7,792 nucleotides of DNA from JAICYJ01 sp036263035 (GCA_036263035.1 DATAHR010000206.1:1-7792); one strand, 5' to 3'. Positions 1 through 5,746 are shown, numbered from the stretch's first letter. The notes: a model not told the origin generated them from the sequence alone. Program-made: numbers and translations.

Positions 1-1
1 C

Positions 2-308
2 GAGGGGTACCAGCGTCCGATCGCGATGGCGGGCGGGCTGCCCGTCACCCTGCCGCGGCTGACCGACTCGATGGACGATCTGCTCGACCGCATCGACGGC
101 CTCATGATCGCGGCCGGCCACGACATCGACCCGGCCCACTAATGGGCAGGAGCCGCACGCCCTGCACCACCAGGCGATCGACCGCGTCGGCGAGGGGCTC
201 GTCGTCAGCGCCCGCACGCCCGACGGGGTCATCGAGGCGCTGGAGATGCCCGGACGGTTCGTGCTCGCCATGCAGTGCGAGCTGCATGAGCAACAACCAG
301 CGCTGTGA
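2..308 (+). pseudogene. Decayed peptidase C26 / PuuD-like gamma-glutamyl hydrolase remnant
   Basis: Two pieces of one class I glutamine-amidotransferase-like hydrolase can be read in different frames. Bases 2-142 encode EGYQRPIAMAGGLPVTLPRL... through GLMIAAGHDIDPAH and a TAA; this matches the N-terminal AGGLPxxLP and (G/A)GxDxDP segments of the C26 family. Bases 144-308 encode GQEPHALHHQAIDRVGEG, then SARTPDGVIEALE and PGRFVLAMQ; this matches the family's C-terminal HHQAxDxLG...PDGxxEA...QW segment. Removing one A near 141-142 joins them as DPAHYGQEPHA-LHHQAID. The stretch that should lie between, roughly 110-120 residues including the GxCRGxQ nucleophile cysteine, is absent, with the likely junction near 161/162. 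The end is also short: it stops at QCELHEQQPAL, and the TGA lies inside a palindrome. The start lies off the left edge, probably only 30-40 codons away. Intact members cleave gamma-glutamyl amides such as gamma-glutamyl-GABA. The family call rests on motif memory only, and a sequencing or assembly error could explain the single-base shift but not the missing core. Confidence 0.78.
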
Positions 309-337
309 CGGAAAAGTGCCCGGCACTTTTCCGTCAC
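305..337. repeat. 33-bp perfect palindrome (REP/MITE-like)
   Basis: The left arm GTGACGGAAAAGTGCC (305-320) and right arm GGCACTTTTCCGTCAC (322-337) are exact reverse complements around a single C at 321. The left arm supplies the TGA (306-308) that ends the broken C26 gene. The A4 and T4 tracts sit inside the stem rather than after it, so it is not a classic intrinsic terminator, although its RNA would fold strongly in either direction. Short perfect palindromes with an AAAAGTGCC...GGCACTTTT core resemble dispersed REP-type elements. Whether this one is repeated elsewhere cannot be seen from a single copy. Confidence 0.85.
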
Positions 338-359
338 CCTCCGGTCTGACCCCGCTCAG

Positions 360-390
360 GGAGCGCCCGCCGGGCCGTGGCGGACGCTCC
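360..390. repeat. Imperfect inverted repeat in the convergent gap
   Basis: GGAGCG (360-365) pairs with CGCTCC (385-390). After one C/A mismatch, CCGCC (367-371) pairs with GGCGG (379-383), leaving a 7-nt loop. There is no T tract on either strand. It lies between the broken plus-strand gene and the end of the minus-strand operon, so it may help stop or stabilise transcripts. The only support is the pairing itself, and such pairing arises fairly often in GC-rich DNA. Confidence 0.45.
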
Positions 391-402
391 TGGAGCCGGA
401 GT

Positions 403-427
403 CTGCGCCCTTCTGCGGGGGGCGCAG
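403..427 (-). terminator. Possible operon-end hairpin, no T tract
   Basis: CTGCGCCC (403-410) is exactly complementary to GGGCGCAG (420-427), with a 9-nt loop. Read on the minus strand, the hairpin begins 25 nt after the stop codon of the last gene in the mgs-like operon, where a terminator is expected. It has no following U tract, so it would be an atypical terminator or a 3'-end stabiliser. It could serve both strands because the flanking genes converge. Confidence 0.45.
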
Positions 428-452
428 CCCGAATCTACAACTTTTGACAGCG

Positions 453-884
453 CTAGTGAAGGGGCGGTTCCCAACCCTCGAGCACCGGCGGCTGCCAGTT
501 CTCGCCGACGGTCTTCGGATTCTCCACCCAGCTCCCGAGATCCGGCTGCGGGAACTTGCAGTGCTGCTCCTTCAGCTGGATGCCGTAGCTGTTGCCCGAC
601 TGCAGGTGCGTGATCAGCACCTTGCGGGCGATCTCGTTCTCCCGCCCAGCCGGCACATCGAAGTACAGCTTCAGGAACGAGTTCGAGTACCGGTCGAACA
701 CGGCCGGCAGACCGTCCTCCTCGAGCAGCTCGATGTCCTCCAGCCAGTTGATGTCCTCGCCCGGCGTGGCGGCGAGCAGGTCGACGTCCTCGACCAGGCT
801 CATGTCCTCCTGGTAGGGGAACCGGTGCCCGGCCAGGTACTCGGCGTCGATGCCGACGGTGGTCTTGTCGGGTTCCTTCGTCAT
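453..884 (-). CDS. Small acidic protein of unknown function, last gene of the mgs-like operon
   Basis: This encodes 143 residues that I do not recognise. The ATG lies two bases after the stop of the FMN subunit gene (TGA-GC-ATG), and a GGAG at 893-896, inside the last codons of that gene, gives a 7-nt spacing, so translation is probably coupled. An open frame continues upstream to 1106 but only as a shadow of the preceding gene. The protein is strongly acidic (about 27 Asp/Glu against 11 Lys/Arg), densest at residues 26-57 (EDMSLVEDVDLL, GEDINWLEDIELLEED). Residues 60-105 look like an ordinary folded alpha/beta segment (SNSFLKLYFDVPAG, ARKVLITHLQSGNSYGI). The tail is rich in Trp and Pro (GSW, NWQPP, GWEPP). 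There is one cysteine and no signal peptide or membrane segment, so it is cytoplasmic. Its position suggests an accessory subunit, adaptor or assembly factor for the synthase; that is inference. Confidence 0.85.
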   Translation of the reverse strand: MTKEPDKTTVGIDAEYLAGHRFPYQEDMSLVEDVDLLAATPGEDINWLEDIELLEEDGLPAVFDRYSNSFLKLYFDVPAGRENEIARKVLITHLQSGNSYGIQLKEQHCKFPQPDLGSWVENPKTVGENWQPPVLEGWEPPLH

Positions 885-886
885 GC

Positions 887-2323
887 TCAGTCTCCAGCCG
901 CGTGCAGCGGGGTGTCGTGGGCCTGCAGGACGTCCTCCTGGTGCTGCCGCTCGACGAGCTTGCGGATCTCGTTCAGCGTCCGCTCCTCGGTCACGCCGGG
1001 GATGTACTGCGTGCCGGCCAGCGGGACGCGCGCCATGGCGGCGGCCTCGGTGGTCAGCGCACAGAGATCCTCGGGCTCGAGGCTGTGGATGTTGGTCTTG
1101 CCGCACGCACGTGCCAGCATCTGCACCTCAAGGGTGAGCGTGTGCAGGAAGTTGTAGACCCGCTCGGCCGCCTCGTCGACGACCAGCCGCTTGCGCAGCT
1201 CCGGATCCTGCGTGGTCACGCCCACCGGGCAGCGGCCGGTGTGGCAGTGGTAGCACTGCCCGGCCGGCACGCCGATCGTCCCCTCGTAGTCGGTGACGCC
1301 CGGGATCTCCTTGTTGCAGTTGAGCGCCATCAGGGCGGAGTGCCCGATCGCGACTGCCTTGGCCCCAAGCGCGATGCACTTGGCCACGTCGCCGCCGTTG
1401 CGGATGCCGCCGGCCACCACCAGGTCGATCTCGTCGGCAAGGCCGACGTCCTCGAGCGCACGCCGCGCCTCCGGGATCGCCGCCATCAGCGGGATGCCGG
1501 TCTCCTCGGTGGCGATGTGCGGGCCGGCGCCGGTGCCACCCTCGGCACCGTCCAGGTAGATGACGTCGGGGCCGCACTTCGCCGCCATGCGAACGTCGTC
1601 GTAGACCCGTGATGCACCCAGCTTGAGCTGGATCGGGATCTGGTAGTTCGTCGCCTCGCGGATCTCCTGGATCTTCAGGGACAGGTCGTCCGGCCCCAGC
1701 CAGTCCGGATGCCGCGCGGGCGACCGCTGGTCGATGCCGGCCGGCAGGGAGCGCATCTCGGCCACCTGCTCGGTCACCTTCTGGCCCATGAGGTGGCCGC
1801 CCAGGCCGACCTTGCAGCCCTGGCCGATGAAGAACTCACAGGCGTCGGCCAGCATCAGGTGGTGGGGGTTGAACCCGTACCGGCTCTGGATGCACTGGTA
1901 GTACCACTTGGTCGACAGGTCACGCTCGGGCGGGATCATGCCGCCCTCGCCGGAGCAGGTTGCCGAGCCGGCCATCGAGGCGCCCTTCGCCAGCGCCATC
2001 TTCGCCTCGAGCGACAGGGCGCCGAAGCTCATCCCGGTGATGTACACGGGGATGTCCAGCTCGAGCGGCTTCTTCGCGAAGCGCGCGCCGATCACCGTCT
2101 TGGTCTCGCACTTCTCACGGTAGCCCTCGATCACGAACCGGGTCAGCGTCCCGGGCATGAACATCAGCTCATCCCAGTGCGGGATCGGCTTGAACATGGA
2201 GAAGCCGCGCATGCGGTAGCGGCCGAGCTCCGACTTCACGTGGATGTCGTTGATGACCTCGGGCGTGAAGATGCGGCTGTTGCCGAGCACGTTCCGCTGC
2301 GAGGAGGTCTTGTCGCTTGCCAT
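887..2323 (-). CDS. mgsC: FMN/Fe-S glutamate-synthase-like subunit (MgsC-like)
   Basis: This 478-residue protein corresponds to the FMN-binding synthase domain of glutamate synthase as a free-standing subunit. In the N-methylglutamate pathway the MgsC subunit takes part in forming N-methylglutamate from methylamine and glutamate (EC 2.1.1.21). Visible landmarks are the barrel strand YITGMSFGALS (94-104), CSGEGG (123-128), the candidate FMN/substrate lysine in QLKLGASRV (232-240), the flavin-site loop LDGAEGGTGAGP (258-268), the phosphate-binding AGGIRNGGDVAK (304-315), and a cysteine cluster C357-x2-C360-x4-C365 followed by PVGVTTQDP. It is cytoplasmic. The ATG is preceded by GGGGAGG (2328-2334), spaced 4 nt; this purine run begins at the stop codon of the previous gene, 15 nt upstream. 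Classical GltB carries this domain fused to amidotransferase and GXGXG parts; here they are separate genes and no GltD-like reductase is present. The family is secure; the methylamine specificity is inferred from the neighbours. Confidence 0.93.
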   Translation of the reverse strand: MASDKTSSQRNVLGNSRIFTPEVINDIHVKSELGRYRMRGFSMFKPIPHWDELMFMPGTLTRFVIEGYREKCETKTVIGARFAKKPLELDIPVYITGMSFGALSLEAKMALAKGASMAGSATCSGEGGMIPPERDLSTKWYYQCIQSRYGFNPHHLMLADACEFFIGQGCKVGLGGHLMGQKVTEQVAEMRSLPAGIDQRSPARHPDWLGPDDLSLKIQEIREATNYQIPIQLKLGASRVYDDVRMAAKCGPDVIYLDGAEGGTGAGPHIATEETGIPLMAAIPEARRALEDVGLADEIDLVVAGGIRNGGDVAKCIALGAKAVAIGHSALMALNCNKEIPGVTDYEGTIGVPAGQCYHCHTGRCPVGVTTQDPELRKRLVVDEAAERVYNFLHTLTLEVQMLARACGKTNIHSLEPEDLCALTTEAAAMARVPLAGTQYIPGVTEERTLNEIRKLVERQHQEDVLQAHDTPLHAAGD

Positions 2324-2341
2324 GATTCCTCCCCTCTCCTA
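2324..2341 (-). promoter_or_regulatory. Strong ribosome binding site for the FMN subunit, overlapping the previous stop
   Basis: On the minus strand the whole mgsB-mgsC junction is the TAG stop followed by a purine run, AGGAGAGGGGAGG, and then AATC before the ATG at 2323. The best anti-16S match (GGGGAGG) is spaced 4 nt from the start. It fixes the mgsC start codon and suggests high, possibly coupled, translation. Confidence 0.75.
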
Positions 2342-3127
2342 GAGAACGAGCTTGCGCTCGGACGGCTCGAGGTTGTCGTAGTTGTAGAGCTTCTTGCCGC
2401 ACACGAACTTCTGGAACTCCGGCGGCGTGCCGAGCTCGTAGATGCGGAACTTCCGCTCGATGAACTCGGTGTCGTCCTCCGTCCACTCCCCGGGCACGCA
2501 GTCGATGCCGAGCGCTTTCACCTTGCCGGCCACGTAGATGGTGCCGTCGTACATCGAGTCGCCGAGGCCGGGGCCAGCGTCGCCGCAGATCACCTGGCGG
2601 CCGCGCTGCATCATGAATCCGGTCATGGAGCCGGCGCTGCCGAGCGTGATGATCGTCCCGCCCTTCTGGTCGATGCCCGAGCGGGCGCCGACGCGGCCCT
2701 TGACCACCAGGTCGCCGCCGCGGATGGCGGCGCCGGTCAGCGAGCCTGCGTTGCCTTCGATGACGACAACTCCGGACATCATGTTCTCGCAGGCCGACCA
2801 GCCGACGCGACCCGTGATGTGCACCTCCGGGCCGTCGATCAGACCGCAGCCGAAGTACCCGAGGCTCCCCTCGAAGGTGATCTTGCAGCGGGTCAGGATG
2901 CCGACACCGAGCGAATGCTTGGCCCCCGGGTTCTTGACCGTGACCTCCTTGATGCCGCGCTCGTAGAGCAGGTTGCGCAGCTCCAGGTTGATCTGCCGCG
3001 TGGTCAGGTTGGCCGCGTCGAACACCGCCGTCGTCCCGTCCACCTCGGACACGTTGGGGACGGTGTCGTCGGGCTCGACCAGCCCGCGGGCGTCGTAGGT
3101 GATCTTGCGCTCGCCTACCGCTTCCAT
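2339..3127 (-). CDS. mgsB: GXGXG beta-helix subunit (MgsB-like)
   Basis: This 262-residue protein matches the GXGXG (C-terminal beta-helix) domain of glutamate synthase, encoded as a separate subunit. Its body is a run of short strands, each turned by glycines, from about residue 87 to 205: FEGSLGYFGCG, ITGRVGWSACENM, IEGNAGSLTGAAIRGG, VKGRVGARSG, LGSAGSMTGFMMQRG, CGDAGPGLGDSMYDG. This is the expected right-handed helix that supports the amidotransferase and FMN domains; it has no catalytic residues of its own. Residues 35-60 include a helix (TTRQINLELRNLLYERGIKEVTVKNPGA) typical of free-standing MgsB/GlxC proteins. The start ATG lies inside the previous gene (13-nt overlap), with GAGG at about 3135-3138 spaced 7 nt, so translational coupling is likely. 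In the KEGG scheme this is subunit B of the methylamine-glutamate N-methyltransferase. The family call is firm; the substrate is inferred. Confidence 0.92.
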   Translation of the reverse strand: MEAVGERKITYDARGLVEPDDTVPNVSEVDGTTAVFDAANLTTRQINLELRNLLYERGIKEVTVKNPGAKHSLGVGILTRCKITFEGSLGYFGCGLIDGPEVHITGRVGWSACENMMSGVVVIEGNAGSLTGAAIRGGDLVVKGRVGARSGIDQKGGTIITLGSAGSMTGFMMQRGRQVICGDAGPGLGDSMYDGTIYVAGKVKALGIDCVPGEWTEDDTEFIERKFRIYELGTPPEFQKFVCGKKLYNYDNLEPSERKLVL

Positions 3128-4044
3128 ACCAGCACCTCACCCTCGTAGGGGTCGTATGTGTCGATCTCGTGGTCGATGATCGCGCGGATCGCGATCTCCT
3201 CCGAGGCGAGCGCGACCAGGTCGTCCGACTCGTAGAGCACGAGCGGCTTTGCGGCCATCTCGTCCTTCGCGACGCCGAGCGCGTCGTCGGTCACGCAGAT
3301 GTAGGTGAACACCCCGTCCAGATCCTCGAGGCTCTGGTGCATGGCGGCCTCGAGATCCATGCCCTCGGCCATCTTCTCGGCCAGGTAGACGGCGATCACC
3401 TCGGAGTCGCACTCCGACTGGAACCGGTGTCCGCTTCGCTCGAGCCGCCGGCGCCACTGGAAGTAGTTCGTCAGCTGGCCGTTGTGGACGACCGCGACGT
3501 CGGCGAAGGGGTAGGCCCAGTACGGATGGGCGCCGGAGATGTCGACGTCGGACTCGGTCGCCATGCGGACGTGCCCGATGGCGTGCGTGCCGCCGAACTC
3601 GTCGAGCTCATACTGCTTGCACACGGTCTCCGCGTCGCCGAGGTCCTTGACGATCTCGAGCGAGTGGCCGAGCGACAGCACCTCGGCGCCGGGCACGTCC
3701 TCGATGTAATCGGCCAGCTGCTTGAGGTCGCCGCCGTAGTCCATCTTGACGCGGAAGGCGTAGTCGGTCTCCTCCTCGACCTCCTGCACCCGCGCGCCCA
3801 GCTGGCGCAGACGCGACTCGACCTCGCCGCGGTTGCGCTCCAGCCGCTCCTCGAAGTCGAAGTCGCGCGGGTCGTTGGCGTCGGCCAGCTTGTAGCGCAT
3901 CATGACACCGTCGGACGGCGGCCCGAACAGCGCGTAGCCGGTCGAATCCGGCCCGCGGTGCTTCATCGACTGAAGCATCCGGGTCATCTCGCGCCCGATG
4001 TCGTGGGCGCCGTCCCGGTAGATGATCCCTGCGATTCCACACAT
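3115..4044 (-). CDS. mgsA: Class II glutamine-amidotransferase subunit (MgsA-like)
   Basis: This 309-residue N-terminal-nucleophile amidotransferase resembles the amide-splitting domain of glutamate synthase. Removal of Met1 would expose Cys2 (MCGIAG), the nucleophile. Other family marks are KHRGPDSTGYAL (28-39), GHVRMAT (157-163), the oxyanion/Asn loop VHNGQLTN (186-193) and SECDSEV (210-216). The segment between the first two motifs (about 50-150) is long, charged and partly helical (EERLERNRGEVESRLRQL), as expected for the stand-alone MgsA/GlxB type rather than PurF or GltB. Its likely role is to bind a gamma-glutamyl amide (gamma-glutamylmethylamide, or glutamine) and release the amine into a tunnel to the FMN subunit. 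The start ATG has GGAAAGG (4055-4061) 10 nt upstream. Downstream it overlaps the next gene by 13 nt; upstream it is separated from the ligase by 204 nt. Whether the acyl donor is glutamine or a methylamide cannot be read from these motifs. Confidence 0.92.
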   Translation of the reverse strand: MCGIAGIIYRDGAHDIGREMTRMLQSMKHRGPDSTGYALFGPPSDGVMMRYKLADANDPRDFDFEERLERNRGEVESRLRQLGARVQEVEEETDYAFRVKMDYGGDLKQLADYIEDVPGAEVLSLGHSLEIVKDLGDAETVCKQYELDEFGGTHAIGHVRMATESDVDISGAHPYWAYPFADVAVVHNGQLTNYFQWRRRLERSGHRFQSECDSEVIAVYLAEKMAEGMDLEAAMHQSLEDLDGVFTYICVTDDALGVAKDEMAAKPLVLYESDDLVALASEEIAIRAIIDHEIDTYDPYEGEVLVWKR

Positions 4045-4113
4045 ACGCGGAGAACCTTTCCGTGGTCTGAGGCCGGCGTCGCATCCCGCTTCGCCAGCGA
4101 CGAATGGAGTCCG

Positions 4114-4157
4114 ATAGTACTGCCGCCGCGGCCGGGTGGCCTATGGAGAAATCTCCA
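4114..4157 (-). promoter_or_regulatory. Candidate internal promoter/operator upstream of mgsA
   Basis: On the minus strand a TACTAT hexamer (4114-4119) resembles a -10 box about 70 nt upstream of the mgsA start. There is no convincing -35 at 16-18 nt spacing. Just upstream of where a -35 would lie is an inverted repeat, TGGAGA-TT-TCTCCA (4144-4157), which could be an activator or repressor site. The A/T-rich letters stand out in this GC-rich stretch. The nonamer CCACGGAAA also occurs twice in this gap (4057-4065 and 4171-4179). The evidence is pattern only. Confidence 0.3.
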
Positions 4158-4191
4158 CACTGAAGGCGCGTTTCCGTGGCCGCTTCGAGCG

Positions 4192-4226
4192 CCGGCCCGC
4201 CGCGGCGCGAGGCTGCGGCGGGCCGG
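4192..4226 (-). terminator. Perfect 12-bp hairpin just after the ligase gene
   Basis: CCGGCCCGCCGC (4192-4203) and GCGGCGGGCCGG (4215-4226) are exact reverse complements around an 11-nt loop. On the minus strand the stem begins 22 nt after the ligase stop codon and lies about 150 nt before mgsA. There is no U tract behind it, so it is either a U-less terminator or a processing/stability hairpin. Either would lower the expression of mgsABC relative to the ligase. Confidence 0.6.
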
Positions 4227-4248
4227 TGATCACGGTGCTGCGATGGCG

Positions 4249-5646
4249 CTACGGCAGGACGTCCAGGTACTCCTTGACGTCCCACTCCGTCACCTCGGCG
4301 CAGTAGCGCTCCCACTCGTCGCGCTTGTAGTGGCGGAACACCTTGAACATCTCGTCCGGCAGCGCCGACTGGATGACGTCGTCCTCGTCCAGGGCGTCGA
4401 GCGCGTCCCCGAAGGTCATCGGGATGCGCTTGACCTCCTTGCCGCCGGCCATCGCCTCGTAGATGTTGCGCTCCTCCGGCTTGCCCGGATCCACCTTGCG
4501 CTTGATGCCGTCGTCCATGGCCTTGATCAGCGCGGCCAGCGAGAGGTACGGGTTCACGGCCGAGTCGACCGACCGGTACTCGAAGCGGCCCGGCGCGGAC
4601 ACGCGCAGCGCCGTGGTGCGGTTCTGGAAGCCCCAGTCGGCGAACACCGGCGCCCAGAACCCGGTGTCCCAGAGCCGGCGGTACGAGTTGACCGTCGAGG
4701 CGGTCACCGCCGTCAGCGCGGAGAGGTGCTCGAGCACGCCGCCGATCGCATACAGGCCGGTCTGGCTGGGCAGCCGCTGGTCGTCGCCCTCGGGCATGAA
4801 GACGTTCTCATCGCCCTTCCAGAGCGAGATGTTGTGGTGGCACCCGTTGGCCGACACGCCCATGAACGGCTTGGGCATGAAGCACGGGAACACGTTCAGC
4901 TCGCGGCCGACCTGCTTGCAGATCTGGCGGAACGTGCTCAGGTTGTCGGCCGTCTCCTCGGCGCGGCCGAAGTTGAAGTTCAGCTCGATCTGGCCGGGGG
5001 CGTCCTCGTGGTCGCCCTGGATCATGTCGAGGCCCATCGCCTGGCCGTACTCGATCACCTTGTGGATGATCGGCTGCAGCTCGGAGAACTGGTCGATGTG
5101 GTAGCAGTAGGGCTTGGTCACGCCCTCCACGTCGGGCGTGCCGTCCGGCCGCATCTTCAGCCACATCATCTCCGGCTCGGTGCCGGCGCGCAGGTGCAGC
5201 CCGGTGCGGGACTCGAACTCGGCCTGGATCCGCTTCAGGTTGCCGCGGCAGTCCGAGCTCAGGAACGAGCCGCCGTCCTTCTCGTCCTCGCGCCCGCGGA
5301 AGCAGGTGCACCAGACGCGGGCAACCTTCGGATCCCATGGCAGCGGCTGGAAGGTCTCCGGCTCCGGCACGCCGACCAGCTCCCAGGCCTCCGGCCCGTA
5401 ACCGATGTACTCGCCGTGGCGGTCGGTGAACAGGTTCGCGGTCGACCCGTACACGAGCTGGAAGCCCTTCTGGGCCATGTTCTCCCAGTGCGGCGCCGGC
5501 ACGCCCTTGCCCATGATCCGGCCTGTGACCGAGATGAACTGGTAGTAGATGTAGGTGATGCCCTCGGCGTCGATGCGCCTTCGCACCTCCGCGATCTTCT
5601 CGTCCCGCCCGTCGGCGCTGACGAACCCTTCAAGATCGGTCGCCAC
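4249..5646 (-). CDS. Glutamine-synthetase-like gamma-glutamylmethylamide synthetase (GMAS type)
   Basis: This 465-residue ATP-dependent ligase has the glutamine synthetase fold. The GMAS branch (EC 6.3.4.12) joins methylamine to the gamma-carboxyl of glutamate; ordinary GlnA uses ammonia. Motifs in order: beta-grasp domain with ISVTGRIMGKGVP (38-50), PETFQPLPWDP (96-106), metal-binding GTEPEMM (155-161), GDHEDAPGQIELNF (211-224), FMPKPFMG (256-263), GCHHNISLW (268-276), NRTTALR (342-348) and FEYRSVDSAVNPYLSLAAL (355-373). In the histidine motif, the position of the second His of GlnA's HxH appears to be Asn. Tyr396 in RNIYEAM sits where class I GlnA has its adenylylation tyrosine, but the flanking residues differ. 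I chose the GTG at 5646 because AAGGAGGAA (5651-5659) lies 6 nt upstream and the protein then begins ATDLEGF; the open frame runs upstream to 5772 without family similarity. Linkage to mgsABC supports a GMAS-like ligase, but glutamine or polyamine-type activity remains possible. Confidence 0.87.
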   Translation of the reverse strand: MATDLEGFVSADGRDEKIAEVRRRIDAEGITYIYYQFISVTGRIMGKGVPAPHWENMAQKGFQLVYGSTANLFTDRHGEYIGYGPEAWELVGVPEPETFQPLPWDPKVARVWCTCFRGREDEKDGGSFLSSDCRGNLKRIQAEFESRTGLHLRAGTEPEMMWLKMRPDGTPDVEGVTKPYCYHIDQFSELQPIIHKVIEYGQAMGLDMIQGDHEDAPGQIELNFNFGRAEETADNLSTFRQICKQVGRELNVFPCFMPKPFMGVSANGCHHNISLWKGDENVFMPEGDDQRLPSQTGLYAIGGVLEHLSALTAVTASTVNSYRRLWDTGFWAPVFADWGFQNRTTALRVSAPGRFEYRSVDSAVNPYLSLAALIKAMDDGIKRKVDPGKPEERNIYEAMAGGKEVKRIPMTFGDALDALDEDDVIQSALPDEMFKVFRHYKRDEWERYCAEVTEWDVKEYLDVLP

Positions 5647-5650
5647 GTAC

Positions 5651-5659
5651 TTCCTCCTT
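5651..5659 (-). promoter_or_regulatory. Shine-Dalgarno sequence fixing the ligase GTG start
   Basis: On the minus strand this reads AAGGAGGAA, an almost ideal anti-16S match. The GGAGG core is spaced 6 nt from the GTG at 5646. No comparable site precedes the more upstream candidate starts, so this site decides the start codon. Confidence 0.85.
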
Positions 5660-5678
5660 GTCTGCGCGCATGGCTCTG

Positions 5679-5746
5679 CACATACGGCGTGGTCGCGAAG
5701 CCGCAAGGCTACGCGTGCATACGGGCGGCGACAATATCGGATCCGA
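5679..5746 (-). promoter_or_regulatory. Candidate promoter and operator of the ligase gene
   Basis: The 151-nt gap upstream of the ligase contains the exact 10-bp palindrome TCGGATCCGA (5737-5746). It also has two copies of CCGTATG on the minus strand (plus-strand positions 5681-5687 and 5718-5724) and a weak sigma-70-like pair, TTGCGG (5701-5706) and TATGTG (5679-5684), spaced 16 nt. Together these suggest regulated transcription starting about 25 nt upstream of the GTG. Each element alone is weak and I cannot name the regulator. Confidence 0.25.

Noticed and set aside
142..447. A 101-codon plus-strand open frame at the left edge
   Set aside because: It uses the wrong frame for the C26 remnant, reads through the palindrome and hairpins, and shows no family similarity.
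885..1106. N-terminal extension of the small acidic protein into the FMN subunit gene
   Set aside because: The extra 74 residues are a shadow of mgsC. The ATG at 884 has a good ribosome site and the usual operon spacing.
2169..3140. A 323-codon minus-strand frame overlapping mgsB
   Set aside because: Arg/Gly-rich and frame-shifted relative to the well-supported mgsB and mgsC reading frames; no recognisable domain.
1709..3148. A 479-codon plus-strand open frame
   Set aside because: It is antisense to mgsC and mgsB, which have clear family motifs. The composition is typical of a shadow frame.
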